Of a DNA stretch of 7,227 nucleotides, positions 1 through 5,748 are shown piece after piece. The position numbers were made by a program, and so were the translations under genes. The stretch is taken from contig DFIE01000012.1 of NCBI GenBank assembly GCA_002372735.1, positions 187-7,413 of the forward strand, given 5' to 3'. Positions within the stretch are counted from its first letter, which is position 1, and the number at the start of each line of letters is the position of its first letter. Source of the DNA: Clostridiales bacterium UBA3705. GTDB taxonomy: Bacteria; Bacillota_A; Clostridia; Oscillospirales; Oscillospiraceae. The notes under the pieces are model-generated. The model did no database searches. It was not told the origin of the DNA and saw only the letters and a program-made list of their open reading frames with translations.

Positions 1-257
1 GGGCCATCGGCACCGGCAAGACCGCCACGCCCGCCCAGGCCGAAGAGGTCTGCGAGCTGATCCGCACCGTCATCCGCAAGCAGTACGGGGCCAAGATCGC
101 CCGCGCCACCTCCATTCTCTACGGCGGCAGCATGAACGAGAAAAACGCCTACGAGCTTTTGGCCCAGCCCGACATTGACGGCGGCCTGATCGGCGGCGCG
201 TCCCTGGTGCCGGAGAAGTTCCTGAAGATCATCGAGGCGGCCAACCAGCCTGCCTGA
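1..257 (+). CDS. tpiA: Triosephosphate isomerase, C-terminal part (5' truncated by window)
   Basis: This is the end of triosephosphate isomerase, the cytosolic glycolytic enzyme that interconverts dihydroxyacetone phosphate and glyceraldehyde 3-phosphate. The frame begins at base 3 and reads [16 protein letters not shown], which is the phosphate-gripping loop 6 (consensus WAIGTGKTA) and the helix after it. Further on come the conserved [14 protein letters not shown] and [12 protein letters not shown] segments, whose backbone amides bind the substrate phosphate in this family. About 84 codons are present, roughly the last third of a ~250-residue protein. The catalytic Lys, His and Glu lie upstream of the window, so they cannot be checked. 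The stop is TGA at 255-257 and a terminator follows within 25 bases, so this is the last gene of its transcript, probably a glycolytic operon. Identity is very secure. Confidence 0.97.
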   Translation, partial: AIGTGKTATPAQAEEVCELIRTVIRKQYGAKIARATSILYGGSMNEKNAYELLAQPDIDGGLIGGASLVPEKFLKIIEAANQPA

Positions 258-279
258 GACTTGTACAAATCGCACAAAA

Positions 280-312
280 ACGCGTCCGGATTTTTTCCGG
301 GCGCGTTTTTTG
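280..312 (+). terminator. Intrinsic terminator of the tpiA transcript
   Basis: An 11-bp stem pairs 280-290 (ACGCGTCCGGA) with 296-306 (TCCGGGCGCGT). It contains one G-U pair, has a loop of five T residues, and runs directly into six T residues (306-311). It lies 23 bases after the tpiA stop and before the next promoter. Confidence 0.9.
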
Positions 313-349
313 AAATTCACGGGAAATTCATAATGCTGTAATATCTTCG

Positions 350-358
350 TGCTACAAT
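350..358 (+). promoter_or_regulatory. Extended -10 promoter of the CBS-domain gene
   Basis: TGCTACAAT fits the extended -10 pattern TGnTATAAT with one mismatch. No good -35 box lies at the usual distance; TTCATA at 327-332 is 20 bases upstream, which is long, and this is consistent with reliance on the TGn motif. Transcription would start near 365, leaving a short leader before the GTG at 386. The site lies just after the tpiA terminator, which supports independent transcription. Confidence 0.6.
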
Positions 359-385
359 CACGGTGACAGAGAGGAGCGAGAGCCT

Positions 386-808
386 GTGAATATTCTGTTT
401 TTTCTCACCCCTAAGGCAAGCTGCGAGATGCTGTATGACGACGAATCCATCCGGGAGGCCCTGGAGCGGATGGAGTTGGCGGGCTTTCAGGCCCTGCCCA
501 TTGTGCGCAAGTCAGACGGCAGCTATTGCGGCACGCTGACCGAGGGAGACCTGCTCTGGGCCATGAAGAACCTCTGCTTTTTTGACGTACAGCAGGCAGA
601 GATGCACAGCATTATGGAGATTGCCCACCGGCGGGACAACCTGCCCGTGTCTGTGGGCCACGACATGAGAGATCTGCTGGACAAGGCCCTGGAGCAAAAT
701 TTTGTACCTGTGGTGGACGACCGAAATAAGTTTATCGGCATTGTCACCCGCAGGTCTATCCTCCGCCACTACACCGAGAGCATGGGCAGCGAGCCAAAGG
801 CCGTCTGA
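386..808 (+). CDS. Stand-alone tandem CBS-domain protein
   Basis: A 140-residue cytosolic protein made almost entirely of two CBS domains (about residues 10-60 and 74-130), which together form a Bateman module. Visible hallmarks are the strand-turn motifs GTLTEGDLL (49-57) and GIVTRRSIL (118-126), each preceded by a hydrophobic strand (ALPIV at 36-40, FVPVV at 106-110). CBS pairs usually bind adenine nucleotides such as AMP, ATP or c-di-AMP; the ligand here is not evident. The N-terminus MNILFFLTPK resembles a recurrent family of small clostridial CBS proteins. The start is GTG: GAGGAG at 371-376 sits nine bases upstream. No catalytic or membrane domain is attached, so it probably acts by binding a partner. 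It has its own promoter and terminator. It could be functionally analogous to the c-di-AMP receptor DarB/CbpB of bacilli, but I cannot show orthology. Confidence 0.93.
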   Translation: MNILFFLTPKASCEMLYDDESIREALERMELAGFQALPIVRKSDGSYCGTLTEGDLLWAMKNLCFFDVQQAEMHSIMEIAHRRDNLPVSVGHDMRDLLDKALEQNFVPVVDDRNKFIGIVTRRSILRHYTESMGSEPKAV

Positions 809-819
809 CGCCCTGCCAC

Positions 820-850
820 ACCCCGGCTGGAAACAGCCGGGGTATATTTT
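820..850 (+). terminator. Intrinsic terminator of the CBS-domain gene
   Basis: A perfect 10-bp stem pairs 820-829 (ACCCCGGCTG) with 834-843 (CAGCCGGGGT), closed by a GAAA tetraloop and followed by ATATTTTT. It lies 11 bases after the stop codon. Confidence 0.93.
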
Positions 851-896
851 TGCAATAAAAAATGAAAAAAATATACAAAAAACAGGCCGCATGGGC

Positions 897-925
897 TTCC
901 ATTTGCGAAAAATATATAGTATAGT
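897..925 (+). promoter_or_regulatory. Probable promoter of the SLH surface-protein gene
   Basis: TATAGT (920-925, five of six matches to TATAAT) is preceded at a 17-base spacing by TTCCAT (897-902, a weak -35). The region around it (844-925) is distinctly A/T-rich compared with the coding sequence. Transcription would start near 932 and give a leader of about 155 bases. Alternative: TATAGT at 915-920, which has no better -35. Confidence 0.5.
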
Positions 926-1085
926 GGAAACAGCAGAGCCCGGCCCCCGCAAATGCAAAGCCGCAAACCCGGGGCAATCGCCCCTGCCGCCCCCCAACAA
1001 CGCAAAAGCAATCCAATCGCACAAATGTTTCACAGAGCAATTGACACCTGGCGAGCCCGCCAAAATGAAGAAGGAGGAGATTCCC
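926..1085 (+). other. Leader of the surface-protein gene with two small hairpins
   Basis: No gene is visible here. Two short perfect hairpins can be drawn: GGGGC-AATC-GCCCC at 971-984 and TGGCG-AGCC-CGCCA at 1049-1062. The second ends nine bases before the ribosome binding site AGGAGG (1072-1077). Neither has a T-tract, so they are not terminators. A regulatory role for the leader is possible, but no known riboswitch family is recognised. Confidence 0.3.
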
Positions 1086-1088
1086 TTG
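1072..1088 (+). promoter_or_regulatory. Ribosome binding site that fixes a TTG start
   Basis: AGGAGG at 1072-1077 is a full-strength Shine-Dalgarno sequence eight bases before TTG (1086-1088). It lies downstream of the in-frame ATG at 1065, so it cannot serve that ATG. It therefore decides for the rarer TTG codon. Confidence 0.8.
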
Positions 1089-4000
1089 AAACACCGATGG
1101 AGCAAAGCTTTCAGCATCCTGCTGGCCCTGGTTTTGGTGCTGTCCCTGCTGCCGGTCCGGCCCCTGGCCGCGGAGCGCGGCACCCTGAGAATCGGCTATG
1201 ACCCCAGCAACGGCAGCGTCTTTCTCGCCCTGGCAGACGACGAACCCCAGGGCCTGGCCGAGGAGTATGCAGAACCGTTTACAGACATGGAGTTCTCTCA
1301 GGGTCAGGCGGTGACCCTGCTGCTGGACGATTCCCGCGGCCTGGACTGGGAGGCCTGGGAAAATGGCGAAATCCGCTTTACAGACAGCATCGAGCATGAG
1401 GACCGCAGCATCAGCGTACAGGTCAGCTATGACACCGGCAAGGACTTTGTCAGCGAATTTGTGGTCGTGCAGGACCAGACTGTCGTAGAGGGGTTCGACT
1501 ATGACCCCCAGACCCGGCTGCTGCGCTTTACCATGCCGTCCTACAGCTGGGTCGAAATTGTCATTCAGTGGACCGATACCGACTATTACTATGAAGCCTT
1601 TCAGGGCACCGAGGACAAGCCCATCCTGGTGGACGCCTACTGGGCAGGAGAGGGCAGACCGGAGCCGCAGGGCGTGCCGGCCGAGGACGTTTTGGAGCAG
1701 GACGGGCGCCTGCGCCTGCGTCTGCCCCTGGAGTCTGCGTCCGTCACTTTCACCTGGGAATCCCGGTTCCCCCTGGAGGGGCTGCAGACCACCGACCGGG
1801 AGGGGGACTGGGTTGCCCAGCCGCTGCCGGCTGAAAACTCCTTTGCCCTCCCTCTGGACCAGTTTTGGGACAACGGCGAGAAAAAGACCTTCTATTCCAT
1901 TGAGTTCTCGTTTAGCGAGTACGGCATAGACCTGTTCCGGGTGGACTACGACGTCAACGGCGGCCTGGTCTTTCAGTCGGTGGGCAGCGAAGACCCGGAG
2001 CCCGCAGAAGAGGACTTTTTGATGGCCGCCTGGAACGGAGACGGGTCCTTCCCCGCCGAGTGCAGCTACTACACCGACAGCGGCCCCGGCACCATCCGCC
2101 TGCTGCTGGATGAGACCCGGGCCCTGGACTGGGACGCCCTGTGGGAGGGTCGGCTGGAGTTCGTCCGGCCCTGGCATGCCGATGACCGTGCAATCTTCAT
2201 TTGCCTGGAGACGTATGACCCCGAGGTGGGCCCGTACCAGGCCTTGGTGGTGGAAAACGGGCAGGTGACAGAGGCCTTCCGGGACCGGGCCACCTTTGAA
2301 AACCATATCTTTACCTATCAGCCGGACCACTACGAGGCGCTGGCCTTCCGCCTGTACTGGACCGAGTCAGACTACCGCTTCAGCGAATTTTATGCCACCG
2401 AGGACAGGCCCGTGCTGGTGGAGCTCAACTGGTGGGGCAGCGACGTGCTGCAGCTGCCCCCGGAGATCCCGGCGGAGGATTGCATGGTGGCCAACGGCCG
2501 GGCCAGGCTCCGGGTGGGGCCGGATGTCACAGAGCTCACCTTCACCTGGCCGGAGGATGTCAACCCCCCCGCCATCTACGTGGAGGGCCTGGGCGATCTG
2601 GAGGCGGAGGGCAACGGCTACACCCTGCTGCTGAACCAAACCGAAGACGGTCACCCCAAGAATTGGTACTACCTGACCTTCCAGTTTGAAGAGGAGCTTT
2701 TTGATCGCAGCGGCCTGTTCTATCTCAGCTACGACCAGAACTACGGCGCGGTCTTTTACGCCCTGGGGGACGAGACCCCCGTGGCGGAGGCAAGCGCCTA
2801 CGTGGATGCGGAGGATCGGGGGTTCTGCTACAGCTTTGCGCCGGACGGGACGCCCCAGACGGTGCGTCTGCTGCTGGATGAGACGAAATCTCTGGACTGG
2901 GACACCTATTTCAACCAGAACCGGGTGGCGTTCACCGAGGCCTGGGAGCTGCCCCGGCCGCGCTCGCTCTACGTCTGGCTGGACACCAATGCCTACAGCG
3001 GCCCTCTGGTAGAGGCCGGCCGGCCGGTGGAGGGCGTGAGCCTGGAGAACAACGTGCTCAGCTTTACGCCCCCTGACACCGGCGAGCTCCATCTGAGAGT
3101 CTATTGGACCGAAGAGGACTATGCCTTTGACCTGTTCCGGGGCACCGAGCAGGCGCCTGTGGTCATCGACGTGAACTGCTGGGACGGCATGATCCTGGTG
3201 CCGGACACCGTGCCCGAGCAGGATGTGATCACCCTGGACAACAGGCTCCGGTTCCGGGTGGGCTTTGACACCGAGTCTGTCACCTTCACCTGGCCGGAGG
3301 GCACCCATGTGCATACAGTGGGCGTAGAGTCACTGTATACCCTGGGGGAGTGGGCCGAGGTGGAGCTCCCGGAGGACGCGGTCAGCTACACCCTGCGGCT
3401 GGACCAGGTCTGGGAGGACGGCTCGCCCAAGGACTGGTACAGCTTGAACTTCCAGTTCCGGCAGGATCTCACCGGCATGCTCCTGGTGGACTGGGAGCGC
3501 GCAGAGGGCAATGTGTACGCGGCTGTCAACGCAGATCCCCAGGCGGGGAACCTTGACCAGTATCCCGAGGGCCCGGTGCCCTTCTGCGTGCCGGATGAAA
3601 ACGGCGCAATCCTGCCCGGGGAGATCCGGCTCCTGCTGGATCCCACCCACTCCGTCTCCTACTTTGATTCCCCGGGCGGAGAGATCGATCTGCCCGCCTA
3701 CGACTATCTGCCCAGCATCTGGGTGGAGTTTACCGACGGCGAGGGGAACCGGATCGAGGACTTTGCGGTGAAGGACGGCCACGCGGTGCTGGAGGGCTTC
3801 ACCTTTGAGGACAACCTGCTGACCTTCCGGCCCGAGAGCCCGGAGTTTGTGAGCGTTGTGGTGATCTGGAGCGAGGCGGAGCTGGAGTTCCGGGGCTTCC
3901 AGGGCACCGAGGACAAGCCTGTACAGGTGCAGCTCCTCTTTGCCATGGGCCGCCAGGTGCAGATCCCCGCCGGCGTGCCGGAGGAGGACGTCATCACCTG

Positions 4001-5003
4001 GAAGGGCGCCCAGCACACCCGGGTCAAGGTGCGCCTGCCTCTCGGCCAAAAGAGCCTGTCCCTGCAGTGGGACCGGGAGGGCCGGGTCGACCTGATCCGT
4101 CTGCACAACTGGAATCACGAGGACGGCTGGAACACCATTGAAGCGCCGGAGGGGCTGACATTCACCCTGGCGCTGAACCAGACCTATCCTGACGGCAGCC
4201 CCGCCCTGTGGTATGAGCTGGAGATCTGGTCCAGCCCCATTGTGACGCTGCAGCTGGCCCGGGCCCTGGAGGAGGCGGAGTCGGTAGATCGCAGCCTCTA
4301 CTCCGAGCAGAGCCTTGCCGCCCTGGACGAGCAGATTGCCCGGGTGTATCAGCTGGCCGAGGTGATGCAGTCCGACCAGTGGCCGGAGGATCTCACCCAG
4401 GAGTCTGTGGACGCCCTTACCCAGACGCTGCTGCAGGCCGTGGCAGCTCTGCAGCCGAAGACCGCCTTTGCCGACCTGCTGGAGGGGGCCTATTACGTGG
4501 AGCCCGTCAACTGGGCGGTGGCCAACGGCATCACCAACGGCACCAGCGAAACCACCTTCAGCCCGGACAGGATTTGCACCCGGGGTCAGGTGGTCACCTT
4601 CCTCTGGCGGGCCAAGGGCAGCCCGACGCCCCAGCGGACCGACAACCCCTTCACCGACGTGGCCGAGGGTGCCTATTACTACCATGCCATCCTCTGGGCG
4701 GTGGAGCAGGGCATCACCAACGGCACCAGCCCCACCACCTTCGGGCCGGACAACCCCTGCACCCGGGGCCAGGTGGTCACCTTCCTCTGGCGGGCGGAGG
4801 ATGAGCCGGAGCCTGCCTCGGCGGAGAACCCCTTTGCCGACGTGGAGCCCAACCGGTTCTACTATAAGCCCGTGCTCTGGGCGGTGGAGCACCAGGTGAC
4901 CAACGGCAAGAGCGCCACCAGCTTTGCCCCCAACGACACCTGCACCCGGGGCCAGATCGTCACCTTCCTGTACCGTGACATGAACGCAGAGCCCGGCGGC
5001 TGA
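1086..5003 (+). CDS. Secreted multi-repeat surface protein with C-terminal triple SLH anchor
   Basis: A 1305-residue exported protein. Residues 1-29 form a signal peptide: basic KHRWSK, hydrophobic AFSILLALVLVLSLL, then PVRPLAA with likely cleavage before E30. Residues 33-1052 are four tandem copies of an acidic, Trp/Tyr-rich, probably beta-sheet repeat of about 255 residues that I do not recognise. Residues 1053-1124 are helical and FIVAR-like (an AxExxxxxxLYSEQS start, then a TQESVDAL segment), a common stalk element. Residues 1126-1298 are three SLH domains, which bind secondary cell-wall polymer. Start: the reading frame is open from 702, but that part overlaps the CBS gene out of frame. 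TTG at 1086 has AAGGAGG eight bases upstream and gives a clean signal peptide. The in-frame ATG at 1065 would lie before that site and add MKKEEIP. The protein is probably an adhesin or structural surface protein; no enzymatic motif is visible. It is transcribed alone. Confidence 0.93.
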   Translation: MKHRWSKAFSILLALVLVLSLLPVRPLAAERGTLRIGYDPSNGSVFLALADDEPQGLAEEYAEPFTDMEFSQGQAVTLLLDDSRGLDWEAWENGEIRFTDSIEHEDRSISVQVSYDTGKDFVSEFVVVQDQTVVEGFDYDPQTRLLRFTMPSYSWVEIVIQWTDTDYYYEAFQGTEDKPILVDAYWAGEGRPEPQGVPAEDVLEQDGRLRLRLPLESASVTFTWESRFPLEGLQTTDREGDWVAQPLPAENSFALPLDQFWDNGEKKTFYSIEFSFSEYGIDLFRVDYDVNGGLVFQSVGSEDPEPAEEDFLMAAWNGDGSFPAECSYYTDSGPGTIRLLLDETRALDWDALWEGRLEFVRPWHADDRAIFICLETYDPEVGPYQALVVENGQVTEAFRDRATFENHIFTYQPDHYEALAFRLYWTESDYRFSEFYATEDRPVLVELNWWGSDVLQLPPEIPAEDCMVANGRARLRVGPDVTELTFTWPEDVNPPAIYVEGLGDLEAEGNGYTLLLNQTEDGHPKNWYYLTFQFEEELFDRSGLFYLSYDQNYGAVFYALGDETPVAEASAYVDAEDRGFCYSFAPDGTPQTVRLLLDETKSLDWDTYFNQNRVAFTEAWELPRPRSLYVWLDTNAYSGPLVEAGRPVEGVSLENNVLSFTPPDTGELHLRVYWTEEDYAFDLFRGTEQAPVVIDVNCWDGMILVPDTVPEQDVITLDNRLRFRVGFDTESVTFTWPEGTHVHTVGVESLYTLGEWAEVELPEDAVSYTLRLDQVWEDGSPKDWYSLNFQFRQDLTGMLLVDWERAEGNVYAAVNADPQAGNLDQYPEGPVPFCVPDENGAILPGEIRLLLDPTHSVSYFDSPGGEIDLPAYDYLPSIWVEFTDGEGNRIEDFAVKDGHAVLEGFTFEDNLLTFRPESPEFVSVVVIWSEAELEFRGFQGTEDKPVQVQLLFAMGRQVQIPAGVPEEDVITWKGAQHTRVKVRLPLGQKSLSLQWDREGRVDLIRLHNWNHEDGWNTIEAPEGLTFTLALNQTYPDGSPALWYELEIWSSPIVTLQLARALEEAESVDRSLYSEQSLAALDEQIARVYQLAEVMQSDQWPEDLTQESVDALTQTLLQAVAALQPKTAFADLLEGAYYVEPVNWAVANGITNGTSETTFSPDRICTRGQVVTFLWRAKGSPTPQRTDNPFTDVAEGAYYYHAILWAVEQGITNGTSPTTFGPDNPCTRGQVVTFLWRAEDEPEPASAENPFADVEPNRFYYKPVLWAVEHQVTNGKSATSFAPNDTCTRGQIVTFLYRDMNAEPGG
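1182..4241 (+). repeat. Four tandem ~255-residue protein repeats (R1-R4)
   Basis: Units: R1 residues 33-280 (1182-1925), R2 281-540 (1926-2705), R3 541-795 (2706-3470), R4 796-1052 (3471-4241). Landmarks recur in the same order in each. First is an opening YDxxxGxVFxA strand (IGYDPSNGSVFLAL in R1, LSYDQNYGAVFYAL in R3). Then come RLLLDETxxLDWD, YWTExDYxFxxFxGTEDxP, VPAEDV, and RLRxRVxxxxxSVTFTWPE. Last is YTLxLNQxWxDGSPKxWYxLxFQF. The landmark aspartate of LLLD falls at residues 81, 342, 598 and 852 (spacings 261, 256, 254). The threonine of GTED falls at 175, 438, 687 and 941 (263, 249, 254). The copies are clearly homologous but strongly diverged, so the duplication is old. R4 has lost some landmarks. 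Confidence 0.92.
4461..4979 (+). repeat. Three SLH domains with an exact 61-residue period
   Basis: SLH1 spans residues 1126-1178, SLH2 1187-1237 and SLH3 1248-1298. Each reads F-A/T-D-L/V followed by Y-Y, then WAVxxxxTNGxSxTxFxPxxxCTRGQ and a final VTFLxR. The cysteine before TRGQ falls at 1164, 1225 and 1286, which is exactly 61 residues apart. The usual SLH signature TRAE is replaced by TRGQ in all three. SLH1 and SLH2 also share long identical DNA runs, for example from base 4587 and from base 4770 (183 bases apart), which suggests recent duplication or gene conversion. Confidence 0.95.
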
Positions 5004-5020
5004 GGGCGGCTGAACAAAAA

Positions 5021-5055
5021 ACGCCGGCTGAAGCAATTTGCTTCAGCCGGTGTTT
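5021..5055. terminator. Bidirectional terminator between convergent genes
   Basis: A perfect 11-bp stem pairs 5024-5034 (CCGGCTGAAGC) with 5040-5050 (GCTTCAGCCGG). It is extended by a G-T, a C-G and then A-T pairs. T residues follow on the plus strand (5053-5057), and A residues at 5015-5021 give a T-tract on the minus strand. It serves the surface-protein gene ending at 5003 and the minus-strand gene ending at 5065. Confidence 0.93.
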
Positions 5056-5064
5056 TTGCACTCC

Positions 5065-5643
5065 TCAGGCCAGCTTTTCCAGCAGGTGGGTTTTCTCCAG
5101 GGCGGGGCGCAGGGCCAGATAGAACAGGGGGGCCACAATGGCGGCAAAGACGTTGTTGATGGTGGTGGCGGGGAGCTTGCCCAGCATGGCGGCAAACACG
5201 CCCTCCCAGGCCACCGCCTGGCCGGAGAAGAACCGGGTTTTCACCAGGGTTTTCAGCATATACAGGGCCACATAGGTGACGCCGCCGGCCACGCTGCCCA
5301 GGGCCAGCCTTGCGGCGGCCCGGCCGCGCAGCAGCATGCCCTCCTCCCGGTGGGCCCGGGCAATGGCCCCGGCCACCGCGGCCATGGCAAACTTGGACAC
5401 CAGGGTCACCAGCGCCTCAATCAGCCCGTAGCCGTGGAGCAGATCAAACAAAAACGCGCCGATGCCGGAGGCCAGGCCCCCCAGCCAGGGCCCCAGCAGC
5501 AGGCCCGCCAGGATGCTCCCGGTGTTGCCCAGGTGGACCTTGGACTGGCCCAGGGGCACATAGATGTTGGTCAGAATAAAAATCAGCGCAGCCATCACCG
5601 CGGTAAAGACCAGCTGGTGGGCGTTCCACTTTTGCGTTTTCAT
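5065..5643 (-). CDS. ECF transporter S component (substrate-binding membrane subunit)
   Basis: A 192-residue integral membrane protein, the usual size for S components of energy-coupling factor vitamin transporters. About six hydrophobic segments are visible (roughly residues 11-30, 41-60, 62-80, 81-97, 112-132 and 145-178). TM1 carries the small-residue AxxxA pattern (A15-A19) through which S components contact EcfT. The HLGNTGSILAGLLLGP and GGIASG-like GGLASGIGAFLFDLL stretches resemble the PF07155-type S-component family. Start: ATG at 5643, with AGAGGA about ten bases upstream; the frame is open further upstream but would run into the promoter region and the divergent gene. No EcfA or EcfT genes are adjacent, so it would share a genome-wide energising module. 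The substrate is not readable from sequence. The divergent MocR regulator makes pyridoxine or another B6 vitamer the leading guess (inference). Confidence 0.85.
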   Translation of the reverse strand: MKTQKWNAHQLVFTAVMAALIFILTNIYVPLGQSKVHLGNTGSILAGLLLGPWLGGLASGIGAFLFDLLHGYGLIEALVTLVSKFAMAAVAGAIARAHREEGMLLRGRAAARLALGSVAGGVTYVALYMLKTLVKTRFFSGQAVAWEGVFAAMLGKLPATTINNVFAAIVAPLFYLALRPALEKTHLLEKLA

Positions 5644-5658
5644 ACCCTTCACTTCCTC

Positions 5659-5687
5659 TTGACTTGTGTTCCGGAGTCTGGTATCAT
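5659..5687 (+). promoter_or_regulatory. Promoter of the MocR-type regulator gene
   Basis: TTGACT (5659-5664) and TATCAT (5682-5687) each match the sigma-70/sigma-A consensus at five of six positions and are separated by the ideal 17 bases. The start point would be near 5694, giving a ~55-base leader. The -10 lies inside the upstream arm of the putative operator, consistent with autoregulation. Confidence 0.75.
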
Positions 5688-5705
5688 TATAACACGATCT
5701 GGCAT
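5677..5705. promoter_or_regulatory. Putative MocR operator: direct repeat at 21-bp spacing
   Basis: TCTGGTAT (5677-5684) and TCTGGCAT (5698-5705) are direct repeats, 7 of 8 identical, starting exactly 21 bases apart, which is two helical turns. On the minus strand they read ATACCAGA and ATGCCAGA. The first contains ATACCA, the box I recall as the GabR binding repeat of Bacillus subtilis. MocR dimers are known to bind direct repeats. The pair flanks and overlaps the -10 elements of both divergent promoters. Confidence 0.5.
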
Positions 5706-5713
5706 GGTGTACA
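5686..5713 (-). promoter_or_regulatory. Promoter of the ECF S-component gene
   Basis: On the minus strand, TGTTATAAT (5694 down to 5686) is a perfect extended -10. TGTACA (5713-5708) matches TTGACA at four of six positions, with a 16-base spacer. The start point would be near 5680, about 37 bases before the ATG. The TATAAT shares two bases with the -10 of the divergent promoter. Confidence 0.72.
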
Positions 5714-5748
5714 TACACAGATTTGATATTTTTTAGGGGGTCAGATTG

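Noticed and set aside
940..990. Possible c-di-GMP-I (GEMM) riboswitch because of GCAAAGCC and GCAAACC pieces
   Set aside because: The pieces are in the wrong order and spacing, and the conserved GGGACGCAAAGCC core and the tetraloop/receptor arrangement are absent.
1041..1069. TTGACA at 1041-1046 as a second promoter for the surface gene
   Set aside because: The -10 position 17 bases downstream reads AATGAA and would overlap the ribosome binding site, leaving almost no leader.
702..1085. Extended N-terminus of the large surface protein (open frame from 702)
   Set aside because: This part overlaps the CBS gene out of frame, crosses a terminator and the promoter, and lacks any signal peptide at its start. 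The ribosome binding site at 1072 and the signal peptide fix the start at 1086.
756..2330. 524-codon open frame on the minus strand
   Set aside because: It is antisense to the CBS and surface-protein genes. Long antisense frames arise from the G/C-rich third positions, and the product has no recognisable domain and a composition typical of a shadow frame.
3330..5036. 568-codon open frame on the minus strand
   Set aside because: It mirrors the repeat, FIVAR-like and SLH coding sequence. Its apparent repeats (EEGDHLAPGAGVV) are the antisense reading of the SLH domains, and it would run through the bidirectional terminator.
5038..5736. 232-codon open frame on the plus strand
   Set aside because: It is antisense to the ECF S component. 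It starts inside the terminator stem and has a Gly/Gln-rich shadow composition.
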